Assembly: GCF_020283565.1 (NCBI RefSeq)
Contig: NC_060060.1
Location: forward strand, 47,170,015 to 47,234,014
Length of the DNA: 64,000 nt
From: Trifolium pratense
Taxonomy: Eukaryota > Streptophyta > Magnoliopsida > Fabales > Fabaceae
Direction of reading: 5' to 3'
Shown: positions 33,301 through 44,369 of the stretch, piece after piece
How the letters are laid out: each line of letters begins with the position of its first letter
How positions within the stretch are numbered: position 1 is the first letter of the stretch
Program-made: the position numbers and the translations under genes
Notes under the pieces: model-generated
The model's database searches: none
What the model saw: the letters and a program-made list of their open reading frames with translations, nothing else
What the model was told of the DNA's origin: nothing

Positions 33301-35336
33301 AATGATGAAAATGGTTAAGGAAAACAGGCAACAATCACTTTTTGCCGGCCATTCAAAAAAAAAAAACTCAACAACCACAGTTTGCAAAGTTCTTGCAAAT
33401 TTCCGATCTCCACAACTGTGATTGAGAGGGGATTACAACCACTTGATATCAGAATTGACTTCATAATTAATCAGATTACGCTGTCAAATGAACCAAATAC
33501 GGTGGTAAAAAAAAAAAAATTCTTGCAAACTCAACAAACAAATAAACCATAATAATAATCCGAAAAGGTTGTGTTTCAATGAATTTAGAAACTTGTGATC
33601 ACAAAAAATTCATAATGATAGTTTTTTTTTAAAATTTAAATAGTGATAAACTATCACATTTGAAGTATAAAAATAAAATTTATAGATTTTGTCAAAAAGA
33701 TAAATTTGTTTTTTATAATTCTTACTCAAAATCAATTTTTGTTAATTGAAAATCTAGGGAAACTTTCTCCATATTCGTCCTTACATTTAAATCTTAAATA
33801 TATGCATTTATTTATTTTGAAAAGTCGGAATCCGGTAGGATCACATACATCTATAAATCAATTATGACAATTTCATAATTATAGCAAGTCATCGGCATAC
33901 TAATAAAACATACATTTAAAACAAAATATAATGTTACATGATTTTACCAAACTTTCTGTCAATATAACAGTTTTTTCCAATATAAATAGCTTATATGTTC
34001 GGGCCCTGTCCTCTTTTTGTAACAAAAAAAAAAAGCTTATATGTTCTTCCACAACGAGAACCGCAGGCTTTTAGGAGGAAAAATGAAAAAGGAAAATGTG
34101 GGCTTTGAAAATGGTTTGAAGCGCCTATTCCATTTAAAAAATTCACATTTATAATTTAAAAAAAAAATCATTTTATAAAAATAAAATCACTTTTAACTTC
34201 AAAATGAAAAGTTAATCCTAATAGCTTTTTTAGAATCTATTTGTTTTTAAAACTATTGTTCAAATTTTGTTTTTTTTAAAACTAAGAAACCTAAGTGTAG
34301 AAGCTTCGAATGTTATGAAAATAATTTTTATGATAGTAAACAAAAGGAATGTAGCTTTAAATTTTTTAAAAAGAAAAACTCGAGAAAAAAACCTCTAGAT
34401 TTTTTCAATTTTTTTTTTAACCTAAAACTTTCTTCCATCAAAATAAGTTTTAACTTTTAACCACAATTTAATTAACCAAACGCAACAGCAGCACTCCTAA
34501 GCGATTTACTTTTATATTTTGTACAGAAAAAATCTTAACCAAGGCAGCAAGGCTTAGAATATAGGGTGGTTTTGGTTTAACTTTAAAACAAGTTTTTTTT
34601 TTTAAATGATTTTTATGATTACTTAATTACATATAGTAAAAGTTATTTCAAATTTATCTTTTTATAAATTAAAAGAGTGATTTTGACATTCAATAACAAT
34701 TAGTAAAAAATGATTTTTATAAATTAAAAAATTTATCATAATAAAAATCTTATTTTTTTTTTTAAAAAAAAGCTATCATAAAAAATGATTTTTATTGAAA
34801 AGCTATTTAAAAAAAAAAAGCTATCACAAAAAATGTTTTTATAAATTAAAAATGATCTTGACATATAGTAAAAAATGATTTTTATAAATTAAAAAATTTA
34901 TCTTAATAAAAATCTTATTTTTTTTTTTTAAAAAAAAACTATCATAAAAAATGATTTTATTGAAAAGCTATTTAAAATAGATTCTTTTTTAGCGATTTTT
35001 AAAAAATGATGAAATGCGTAAATTGACATTTTAAGAGAAGCTATTGAAAATAATGTTTCTGTTGAAGTTTTATAAAAAAATTATTCGTTAAATTTAACAA
35101 AAGAACAACACACTATAAAAATCATTTTTAAGAAAAGCTAATAAAAAATATAAAATATAATCATGCATTCAAGAAGATAAACAACCAGCATCAAATTCAT
35201 GCAATGAAGGTGAGACAAATCTGAAATCTATCATCATGCAAAAAATTCACATAAAGTAAAATCCAAAAAATTTCCTCACAAAAGAAACCCTTATTTAAGT
35301 CTCAGCCTTTGCCAACTTTTGATATCAAATTCTTCA
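33301..35336. other. AT-rich intergenic stretch with a local tandem duplication
   Basis: No supported gene. At 34702-34810 and 34868-34976 two copies of a ~110-bp unit (AGTAAAAAATGATTTTTATA ... GAAAAGCTATTTAAA) lie about 166 bp apart. Shorter relatives of AAAAATGATTTTTATAAATT are scattered around them. The 3' flank of the START gene is at the right edge. Confidence 0.5.
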
Positions 35337-38300
35337 TCATGCAACTCCAAGAGCGTTCTTGATCTTCTGAATAGTGCATGAGATGATTTCATTAACGGTA
35401 ACAATTGATTCATTTGTCAGCTTGCTTGATTGACGGCTGCTGATCAGCAACATTTGTAATCCAACCGTGAGCAAGCATCCGATGTTGCCACCGCTGCCAC
35501 TGCTGCCACTACCGTCACTTCTGACCATTGTTTTGTTACTTGAATTGCCATCTGGAAGAATTGAAAAGCCGGAAGGCAAAACCGGAATAAATGAAGCATC
35601 TTCACCATTACTCATCACCATGTTGTAGGATTCCATACTAATCGGAGAATATATGACCATTGCGCCAGAGCTATCGATCCATGAATCTTGTAGATATAGA
35701 AAGTTGCTCTTGTTTCCTTTACCAGCCTAAACATAAACAAAAAAAAAAAAAAATCCAAATGTAAAGTGATAATTTTCTTTTAATGCACAATTAATATAAA
35801 CATCCAAGTTAATTAAGTTACATTTTGGACATTTGTGGACGGGTGTGAGATTTGAGAGGTGTAAATAGTAATCTAAATAAACACTAAGCATTTGAAATGG
35901 TTGGCTCATAAACATAAGGGGAAAATGAGCACTTACAGCAGCACCAATGATAGAAACTGAATCTCCAAATTGTCCTTTAGGAATGCGGACTATCTCCTCC
36001 ATTGATTCGCTGTTGGACAAACCATCCCACCGACCTCTCATTCGTGCATCACGGAGGAAATAAAACATCTTTTGCCGTGACACCGGCATCCAAACAGAAG
36101 TTGAAGCACTTAGCACGATTGCACGATTTTCACCAGAGGCATCCTGAATTAACCGGGACATGATTCTCCTGTCGTTGTTGGCCATGTTACTAATGTGAAG
36201 GATGTCCCACTTGCAAGCTGACGAAGGACAAATTCCGGACATGAAGCTATCAGACATCCGCTGCGCGAGCATTAAAAAGCCACTCTTGCCAGATGGGCTT
36301 ATAGCTGGAAAAGAAACATGCCCATCAAAAAGTGTTAAGCTATAGCACAAACACTTTAGATTGAAGGCGTATTTGATGTGTGACATGTGTTAGTGTCCAA
36401 CACCAACATGTCACCAACACATTCTACATTCAATTATTATCAGTGTCGACGTGTCATACCTGCAGGGTAATCAGATGGTACGGTAAACATTGGGATGGCA
36501 AGAGATTCACAATGCCTCTTGAGAGTTGCAACCCATCTATGAGCACCAAATGCGATGCCGGAGTTAACCAATGGACGGTAGATTTGGTGGACAGCACTCT
36601 CATCATATTGAGAATGATCCACCCAAGTTATCTGCAACAATTTTTAAATTAGCTTCAGTCAATTTTGTTTATTACATAAATTAGATAAACTATAGTTTAT
36701 ACTTGATGACAATAACAGAAATGTTAAAACCTATGATACACATTTCAAAAGTGCTTCAAATTACAAGATTGAGCAGAAAGTACACAACATAGTTATATAA
36801 GCAAAGCTTCAAATTACTAATTAAGATGCCAAACCAAACAGAAACAAAGCTTCAAATTACTATTAAAACCAAGGTTGTCAGAACCGGACCGGTCATCGAA
36901 CCGGCGAGCTCACCGGTTCAAGGTTCAATTGGTCGGACCGGGTTCAATCGGGGTCGAACCGTTTTTAATTAAATATATATTTTAATTAATATATAAATAA
37001 AAATATAAGAATAATTGCTCAATATTTCGTAATTTCACACATTAAAAAGATAAAATATCACAAGTCAAAATAAAATAAAATTTATAATTCAAACCAAATG
37101 AAAAATAAATGAAAAACAAAAATCTTTTCTATTCCTACGACGTCGTTGATTTGTTTCATATTTTTTTTTTTTTTTAAAAAAAGTTAAAACGACGTCGTTT
37201 TGCCCTATTTTTTTAAAAAAAAATAAAAAATCTGCAAAACCGCTTGAACCGCCCGGCCGGTTCACCGGTTCGACCCGGTTCGACCCCGGTTCACGCGGTT
37301 TTTTGCCGGTCGGTTTCCTATCCGTTTTTTGCTCAAAACCGAACCGTTTTTATGACCGGTTCACGGTCCGACCGGCCGGTCCGGTCCGGTTTTGATAACC
37401 TTGATTAAAACTATGTAAACTTTGAAGTTATCATATTAAAATAGAACTTTGGATAATACAAAATCAACTAGACAGTATCTTGTGCATTAATTAGTAGCTA
37501 GCTAGCTAGATTGGTTATTTAAAAAGGTGGAACAAAGATTTGATTCAAAATGAAAATTCAAGATACATGAGAATCAATACTCAGTAGTATAAAAACATAT
37601 TTAAATCATAGGAAAATTAATGTGTAAAATTTGTATATAGATAAGCAGTTACCTGGCAACCATAAGGCATATCCTCCAAAATACATCCAGACGGAAGCCT
37701 CTTACAGCTCAAGTTAGGGTTTCCATTGGGACCATCACGATAAAAGTCGATCGGAACATCAACAACAGCCCACTTATTACCTTCAGCATGCTGCTTGCAA
37801 AACCTGATGAATCTATATTCTCGAACCGGCACCAACGGAGTAGGCAATTGAATCTCAGCATGCATCTGATCAACAGCATAATTAATTCCAACTTCCATCC
37901 AAATATAAAAAAATCAAGCAAATTAATACAATGAAGATCAGACAGATCCATACCAGTTGCATAGATCCATTTCTGGTTCCATTAATTCCATTAGATAATA
38001 CATCTAATGTTTTAGCTTTAGCAATTATATATGAAAACATCTTCGACCACCGATCCTATAATATCATAAATCATGGTTTACAATAAATCTCAAGTAAATC
38101 AGTTAAACTTGATATAAAATCAAGACAGTTAAATTCCATACCGCATCAAGAAATGTTTCGATCAGTGCAGCAGTGTTGGTGCATAATAGCACAGTCTTTC
38201 TTGAAGCTTCAGCTACAAAACCATTTGGTTTCGGAGTATCAAAAGGAGAACGAATCTTTTCGTACTCGTCGCGGTTGAGAACTTCCCTCCCAACCCTCCC

Positions 38301-38477
38301 ACTCTCCAGAGACTTGATCCAAAGATCGGAGTCAGGTTGAGCCAACTTGATAACTTCATCTATAGCAGCTGATGCAAGATCTATAAGCTTAGATCTCTCG
38401 TTCTCGGTATCATTTCCGATCATTTCAGAAGTTGGTGCAGTTTCCATAGCTCCATTTTCCATAGCTTCCTTCTTCAC
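35337..38477 (-). CDS. Homeodomain-less HD-ZIP IV-derived START protein, six exons, about 526 aa
   Basis: Exons on the minus strand: 38477-38142, 38055-37954, 37865-37653, 36631-36460, 36304-35937, 35726-35337. All inner borders are GT..AG with matching phases, giving 1581 nt without a stop. START domain: [37 protein letters not shown], then exon 2 ([20 protein letters not shown]), exon 3 ([41 protein letters not shown]) and exon 4 ([30 protein letters not shown]). The HD-ZIP IV C-terminal region follows ([63 protein letters not shown]). Full HD-ZIP IV factors are ~700-800 aa with an N-terminal homeodomain and zipper. Here coding starts just after a KLLRAEN zipper remnant that is cut off by an in-frame TAG. 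No homeodomain exon is seen upstream. It probably cannot bind DNA by itself; lipid binding or dimer interference is inference. Confidence 0.85.
36870..37403. mobile_element. hAT-type non-autonomous element in a START gene intron, 534 bp
   Basis: Ends CAAGGTTGTCAGAACCGGAC and (rc) CAAGGTTATCAAAACCGGAC are flanked by a perfect 8-bp TSD ATTAAAAC (36862-36869, 37404-37411). Long CCGGT-rich terminal regions can fold on each other. The centre holds two ACGACGTCGTT motifs. There is no transposase. The paralogous copy has the uninterrupted site at 16699-16706, which proves insertion after the gene duplication. Confidence 0.92.
37184..37201. promoter_or_regulatory. ACGT-core palindrome inside the hAT element
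   Basis: AAAACGACGTCGTTTT is a perfect 16-bp palindrome with a GACGTC core, the kind of site bound by plant bZIP factors. A second CGACGTCGTT lies at about 37138. Function is not shown by sequence. Confidence 0.35.
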
Positions 38478-38604
38478 ACTGTTCTCAGCTCGGAGCAGCT
38501 TCTAGGTTTTTTTTATTCTGCGGTGGGAGTGAGATATGTTTTTTTGTTGGTGATTTTATCTTAGTATTTATATCAATTTCACAAAATACAATTTATATTT
38601 TGTA

Positions 38605-38735
38605 ATAATATTTTTTTAAAATTAATTTTTTTTTTATTTTATTTACAATGAGCTGGGAATCGAACTCAAAACCTACAACATACTACCCAAATCCCCAACC
38701 ACTAGATCAAACCTAATGACTTTAAATAAATTTAA
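38605..38735 (-). mobile_element. tRNA-derived SINE
   Basis: On the minus strand GATCTAGTGGTTGGGG (box A-like) is followed about 30 bases later by GAGTTCGATTCCC (box B-like). Then comes CAGCTCATTGTAAATAAAAT and an A-rich tail (about 38645 down to 38605). The spacing and the tail fit a tRNA-related SINE; the region does not fold as an intact tRNA. Confidence 0.6.
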
Positions 38736-39162
38736 AACTTTGATTTTGTTTGGATTTTTTTCAAAGCAATAGCAATAATTGTCTTTACTAAAATTCATGA
38801 GCTACTTTGTGTCAAAAAAATAAATTATGAGTTACGTACTACGTTGGTTTGTCTCTCGTAGAAAACTCTAACAACATGTTGGAAAAGTAAATAAAAAAAA
38901 TAATGTTTACGATCTCTAATAATATGAATAAACTGAGATAAATCATGTTGTACTATGTTGAAGTTGTCAACAACTGTTCTAGAATTGACCTAGAATATGA
39001 CATTATCAAGACCACGGTTACCATCCAATCCACTTGATAGCTTGTAAAAACCAGACGACGAAATGACAAGAGATTTTGTTTTAAACGAAATTCTCATTGT
39101 ATTCTCGAATATTACAAATACGAAAACCTGCTCTTTTATTCATAAAAGTTCAATCAATATTA
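38736..39162. other. Intergenic stretch, no gene seen
   Basis: AT-rich sequence between the SINE and the first MITE. No homeodomain-coding exon is visible in the roughly 2 kb upstream of the START gene. Confidence 0.45.
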
Positions 39163-39286
39163 ATCTCTCCGTCCCAAAATATAAATAAAAATTGGTCAAC
39201 CAAAGTAGATGTATTTGGTCCAATTTTTTAACTAAATACATCAAGTTTTTTTTGCTCATTTTTTCTTATATTTTGGGACGGAAGGG
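39163..39286. mobile_element. Stowaway-like MITE, 124 bp
   Basis: Inverted ends ATCTCTCCGTCCCAAAATAT and (rc) CCCTTCCGTCCCAAAATATA lie between TA dinucleotides (39161-39162, 39287-39288), as for Tc1/mariner MITEs. Confidence 0.75.
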
Positions 39287-39947
39287 TACATTTTAATTTT
39301 CCATTGGTGGCTTCTTCCGCATAGGTTCTGTTTGGTAAAAAATAATGGATAGCTTGTAAGCTAGTTTTTATTTGTGAATAAACTAGCTAATTGAATTTGT
39401 AGTGATTGGTACAGTTAGCGATTGAACTAGTTTATAAGGATGAAATTAATGGCATAAAAATGATATCTTTGATTAATATTTAATTTTTTTCAAGTAAGAT
39501 GATAGGGGTAAAAATGGATGAAAAAAATGATAAGCTATAAGGTCATAAGCTACTTGAAATAGCGTTTGAAAAATAAGCTATAAGCTCTTTTTTTAAAACT
39601 GTTATCAAACAAAGCTTTTAACTTATAAGCTATAAGCTAGCTTATTTATCTTCCCAACCAGAGTCCTAGTCACCGTTTGCTTAGCTACCTGTAGCATCCG
39701 TCGATGTTACATCCTCATTTACCTCTTTCCAACTGCATAGATTATAATTATCTTAAAATTATTTTGTAATCGTTGAATTACTCACAAAGATAATGCCACA
39801 TATTGAGCTTTGAGGGAAGTGGAACCAACACAAAGAAAGGGAGGGAACTACGCATGAGGAATGTCGCGAAGAGAGGGTTTTCAATCTTTGATCACCAATT
39901 TTTTGAACCCAAAACGACACTTAGAATAATAGTATATAAAAAAAATA

Positions 39948-40241
39948 CTCCCTCCGGTCCTTATTATAAGGAACAATTTGAAAAAAATACACATACCAAG
40001 AAACCTTATCTTTCTTAATAAAAATTCTAAAATTTTACAATCTATTCCAAAACTAAAACTAACCTTGGTGTATTAATTTATCCTTAGGGAATATATCACT
40101 CTAATTAATGCATAACTTTGGAATGGATACAATTTAATAAGGGTAAAAATGGAATTGTAAGAATAAATTTAATGATTGTTTCTTATAAAAAGGACCAAAT
40201 TTTTTTTCCAAATTGTTCCTTATAAAAAGGACCGGAGGGAG
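39948..40241. mobile_element. Stowaway-like MITE, 294 bp
   Basis: Ends CTCCCTCCGGTCCTTATTAT and (rc) CTCCCTCCGGTCCTTTTTAT with TA on both sides (39946-39947, 40242-40243). The first MITE belongs to a different sequence family. Confidence 0.85.
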
Positions 40242-40243
40242 TA

Positions 40244-40570
40244 TTCAAATTTTGAGGGATGACGTGGCGCTCGTACTGACTCCCGTTATATATGTTTTGC
40301 CCTGGGTTACAAAAGTTAGTGGAATCCCTGTGCACGATCAAGACTTCTCCATTTTTTCTAGAGCAAGCTTCGATGTCTCAACCTAGGGTGTGCATGATTT
40401 TTGCTTTCCAACATCATGTAGGCGACCTTCCATGGTCAGTTTCGAACTCTAGCTAGCTCCAATAAATTCATCGTTGCATCTACTCATCAATATAATGCGA
40501 AAACCCTACAAAATGCGTGTGATATCCCTCGAAAAAAATCTCCCAAAATCTTGTTTAAAGGGAAAGCATA
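40244..40570. other. Spacer before the CACTA-like end
   Basis: No gene or repeat recognised. It borders the CACTAGTAC terminus at 40571. Confidence 0.4.
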
Positions 40571-40787
40571 CACTAGTACAAAATGGGAATTCCACGTCGG
40601 GCAAAAACCACTTTCACGTCGGTTTCGGACCCGACATAAAGACTATCGTCGTTGTAAGTTTGGGGATTCCACGTCGGTTCGGTTTTTAACCGAAGTGTGG
40701 TATCCTGATTTTTCAATTAATTTTTATTAAAATTAATGGTGATTCTACGTTGGTTTTATGTTACTACCTGAAATGAAGGGTGTGGAT

Positions 40788-41171
40788 TTCACGTCTGTTT
40801 TTTATTACAACCGACGTGGAATCTATTACTTTTTTGTGAATTCTATGAAAAACCTTAACTTTCCATCTTGAACCATCTGTTGAAAGTGCGACTCTAATTT
40901 TGAATGGATAGCACTTTTTCGATGAAGTTGACATGGAACTTTCTAAAGAGTCATACTTTCCACCTTTATCACGACCTAAAACCAACTTGTCATTTCTACC
41001 TCTTATTCCGTTCTTTTTATCTGACCGAGTAATGATAATACTGACTTTATTGGCATCTCCAACATCTCGAGCCCATGTAAGAACAACATCTGGTGTAGCA
41101 AATTTTTGATCAGTTGTAAAAACATCTGTAGTATCTACCAATATTTAACTTGTATTGTCGATTTGAGCCAT
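40788..41171 (-). pseudogene. FAR1-type DNA-binding domain fragment, copy 2
   Basis: ATG at 41171; a TAA at codon 9 (41145-41147) breaks the frame. An internal Met reopens a 125-residue frame with VLTWARDVG, RSDKKNG, GRDKGGKY, KKCYPFKIR and WKVKVFHRIH. The WKVK...H-x-x-x pattern is the C-terminal part of the FAR1-type domain, with HIHKK-like residues where the family has HNH. It runs toward the CACTA-like terminus and ends there, so no catalytic domain exists. Confidence 0.55.
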
Positions 41172-41225
41172 ATCAGTTAAAAAAAAAAAGAGAAAAATAA
41201 AATTAGCAAAACTGCTACAAGCCTA

Positions 41226-41520
41226 TACCGGAACACTTTTTCGTTCTTGTTCAACACACCGGAACACGTATGTAATTACCGTAACACTTTTTTGTATACC
41301 GGAGAACTTTTTGTATACCGGGACACTTTTTTGTATACCGGGACACGGTATACAACACAATCGATTTTGCAAATTATAAAACCGGAACGATTTTGAAAAG
41401 TGTTTCGGTAAGAAACTAAAAATTTAAGTAAACTGGAACACTTTGAAAAAGAATTCCGGTAAAGTTAACAAACCTGGAAAAAAACGTACCGGAACACTTG
41501 TGATCTCACTCTACCGGAAA
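41226..41520. repeat. Degenerate ACCGGAACAC motif array, copy 2
   Basis: Same array as 446-735, with different single-base decay (CCGTAACAC, CCGGAGAAC, GTTTCGGTAA). Confidence 0.5.
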
Positions 41521-42545
41521 AGTTACAAAATGACAAAGTAAAAAATAATAAAATATACTTAAATTTGATAAGGGTAGAATGAGAATATTGAAAAACATGT
41601 TGGGTAGATGGAAGATTGTTGGGGTAGGAAAAAAAAGTCAGGAAGAGAATCTGCTCCATTTTTCTTATATTCAAACACACTTTAGCCTCACAAAAGTAAA
41701 ACATTTTGTGTATATTTGGTTATACAATGATAAAAAATAATGTCTCTCACGCCGGCCTAAATTTGTGTCTTTGAATTTTATTCTTTCTTCACAGAGATTA
41801 AGTCTTTTAATTTTTCTTTCTTTTGTTGTGATATTGTCATCTGAGTGCAGCGTTGTGTTGTTAGTCGTCATTGGTACGACTTTTGATTTCTCGTCTTGTT
41901 GCGGTATTCGTTTAGTTCGTATTTGAAAGATCAACTTCAATCAATTGCAGATTCAATCAATAATTTGCGTTTCATCGTTATAGATCCGGAAGCATGGACA
42001 TTCCGGTGACTTTAAGTTTATCATGTTATTTGTAGGCATTATGCCGTTGTATGCTATTAACTTGGATGTTGTGAGTTTGTTCGCAGATTCATTCTTTTTG
42101 TTTTTAGCAGTGCTGAATTTGTACTTGCATCTGATGTATTCTATCAATAATTGGAATGAATATCGTTGTTATTTTATGTCCAAAAAATGATAAAAAATAA
42201 TTTTCAATAACTAATCAGTTAAAAGTAGTTCAAATGTTAATTTGTCATTGTATCCATTTACATAAAATTGAATTGAAAAATAAATTTAAATATAAAAGTC
42301 ACACGTATAATTAAAATCTACAAATTCAAACTTCAAATGTAAAATAAATTTTTAAAGGTAAATTTAATTTTAATTGACCTATCAAACTCTTTTAACTCTT
42401 TTCTAACTTAACCAAAGTTCTAGAATAAGTTGAACATACAACAATATAATATTAAAACTTTTAAGAATAATTTACCGTCTATTTAAATCCTACAAAACTT
42501 GAAGAAATTTATCTTTACAATTGCATGCAAGCTAACATATATTTT

Positions 42546-42946
42546 TGATCGTGTTGACCAGAACGATGCGACTTCGCCGGCGTTTGCGGTGGTTGAGAGC
42601 GTTTGAGACCCCTGTTGGAGCGGAGGGGGGTTGTGTACCTGCAGGCACTCCGACGCTCAAGTCAGTTTGTGTGTAAGGTTTTCTTAGCTATAAAAAATGC
42701 GTCCCTTGCAAATGAAGTGAGATGCATATATATAGCCCCCAGCGCTGGGCTAAGGCCCTTGATGGCATTAATGGCCATCAAGTGGCTGCCGGAAAACGGC
42801 TTGGAGGCCTTGATGTGCAGTAAATGCTCATCATTCCGGTTTACGGCCGTTACAATACGCAAGGGTATCTGACCGTTAGGACGTGCTCGGATGGTGTATG
42901 TGTTCGACACCCTCTGATGCTCGAGCTCGATGCTCGGCCCAGAACA
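42546..42946 (-). repeat. Left (3') LTR of Tat element A
   Basis: 401 bp. Begins TGATCGTGTTGACC and ends CCCAGAACA on the plus strand. Contains CTATATATATGC, a possible TATA box for the minus strand. Next to it the minus-strand tract CTTGGGGGGCTCC is the likely polypurine primer region. Confidence 0.95.
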
Positions 42947-43196
42947 GGAGCCCCCCAAGTCGTTATGCTCGTAGGCGAGGGTAATGACTTGAAGCTTTAT
43001 CGATTCATCTCGATTTACCGAACATACCAGATCCGAGTTGGGAAGCTGAATTTTCGCAGTGTCCCTATGGTCAAAGTCAAGCTTTGGAAAGGGAAAATCG
43101 TTTATTCCAAGTGGTCAATCCTAGGATTCTGCAGCCGCCTCTCGCATTTATGGGATGTCAGGTGTGGTGACTGGTCCTTTGGGTGGCAAGTTTTGC

Positions 43197-43206
43197 TATA
43201 AATACT
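43197..43206 (+). promoter_or_regulatory. TATA box of antisense unit 1 (element A)
   Basis: CTATAAATAC lies 45 bp before the ATG at 43251, a normal TATA-to-start distance with a short leader. Present also in element B (55525). Confidence 0.6.
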
Positions 43207-43250
43207 TGCTTATCCTTTGGCTTCTCATATCCTGAGTTTGAAGGCTAGCG

Positions 43251-43607
43251 ATGGATAATAGGGATTCCAAGAAGGTTGTTGCTGATGGCTCTGAGTCTCG
43301 AAGAGGGAAAAAGAGAGCGGAAGTTCCTAAGCCTGCACCGGCTCGTTCTCAAAAGGGGAAAGAAGCTAAGGTGATGTTCCCTTCCTCGGATACTTCTGAT
43401 ACCTCTAGTTCCGACGAATCGGCGGATTTCATTGGGGCAGTCGAGGAGTTCCTGAGGGCTCATCAATCTCCCCATCTCTATCCTCCTGGCCCTGCCTCTG
43501 GTGAAGGGGGGTCCCAGGTTGGGAAAGAGGCTAAGATATGGCCAGAGGAGGTGCTGTGGACTGATTCGGATTCCGCGATTAGCTCAGGTTCCGAGCACGA
43601 GGATTAG
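43251..43607 (+). CDS. Antisense small acidic ORF of the Tat element, 118 aa
   Basis: The ORF starts MDNRDSKKVVADGSESRRGK and lies opposite to gag-pol. The N-terminal third is basic (SRRGKKR, nuclear-signal-like); the rest is Ser/Asp/Glu-rich (SSDTSDTSSSDESADF and a DSDSAISSGSEHED end). It is preceded by a TATA box and followed within 60 bp by AATAAA at 43657. The ORF is equally open in element B. No known family. It may be a regulatory protein or a decayed exon. Antisense extra ORFs between INT and 3' LTR are known for Tat/Ogre-like elements as a class. Confidence 0.5.
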   Translation: MDNRDSKKVVADGSESRRGKKRAEVPKPAPARSQKGKEAKVMFPSSDTSDTSSSDESADFIGAVEEFLRAHQSPHLYPPGPASGEGGSQVGKEAKIWPEEVLWTDSDSAISSGSEHED

Positions 43608-43656
43608 GCGCTCAGATCCATTTGTAATTCTCTTCCCTTTGTAATGGACTATCATT

Positions 43657-43662
43657 AATAAA
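43657..43662 (+). terminator. Polyadenylation signal of antisense unit 1 (element A)
   Basis: AATAAA about 50 bp after the stop of the small ORF; element B has the same at 55986. Confidence 0.5.
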
Positions 43663-44227
43663 ATAATTCTCTTTTGATTTTCCCGAGCATAATTTATTTG
43701 CACTCATGCTTTATGTATGCTCTTGATTTAATAATGTCGCTAATTTTCCGAACCATTCCGAGCGGACTTTCGATCGAAAAATTATACTCATTGTTCGAGC
43801 ATGTTTTCGACTTTACGAATTTGTCGAGGAGCGCGGTGTTCTTATTCGATTGCTGCGGCTTTCCCCGTATTTTTAGCAAAGAAATAAGGGGAAGGATTCC
43901 GAGGATCTTGCGTTTCCTTATTTGGTCGCAATTTTCTCGGGATGTGGTGTCTTGGATTTCGCGAGATTTGCGCGAGCAGATGGGTGTGACTTGAAAGGAC
44001 GAGTCGCTTCGTTTCCTCTCGCCACGTGTAAAGGCTATGAAACAGCACTCGAGTGGCTATTCTTTGAGATTTGAACTTCAAGGTCGTTTTGGACCGTTGG
44101 ATTTTCGCGCCTTTCCGTTTCTCCTGGGATCACATCTGGGCCACTTGATCGTGATTGATCCGGACCGTTAGATCGATCCTGTGGTTCAGATGGAAGCGGC
44201 GCGAATTTTCCTGTACGGACGCGTTGG

Positions 44228-44239
44228 CCTATATATAGG
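44228..44239 (+). promoter_or_regulatory. TATA box of antisense unit 2 (element A)
   Basis: CCTATATATAGG lies about 130 bp before the 5'UTR intron donor, followed by a C/T-rich leader (TTTCTCACTTACTTTCTC). A classic plant core promoter layout. Confidence 0.7.
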
Positions 44240-44369
44240 AGGGAGGTTTTTCGTTTGAAACTCTACAGTTTCTCACTTACTTTCTCTATCATTTTGCCTT
44301 TCCGGTCCAAGCTTTCTCTGGTGTTTCTCTACTACAAACTCCTCATTCCTATCTTCATTTGATCGACAA

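Larger units (their letters stand above)
40571..42345. mobile_element. Truncated CACTA-like element with FAR1-type fragment, copy 2
   Basis: It starts CACTAGTACAAAATGGGAAT, a CACTA-type terminus, followed within 250 bp by several CCACGTCGGTT / ACGTCGGGT subterminal motifs. Internal sequence from 40788 matches window positions 1-1497. It has about 60 bp near 42105-42165 that copy 1 lacks. No opposite terminus (TTTTGTACTAGTG) is found, so the right end is lost or hidden. No complete transposase is present. Confidence 0.6.

Noticed and set aside
39803..40018. 71-residue frame MSFEGSGTNTKKG...
   Set aside because: It runs into the MITE at 39948 and has no family resemblance or gene context.
42603..42872. 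89-residue open frame in the Tat LTR (also at 53374 and 54933)
   Set aside because: It lies entirely in the LTR and is repeated only because the LTR is repeated.
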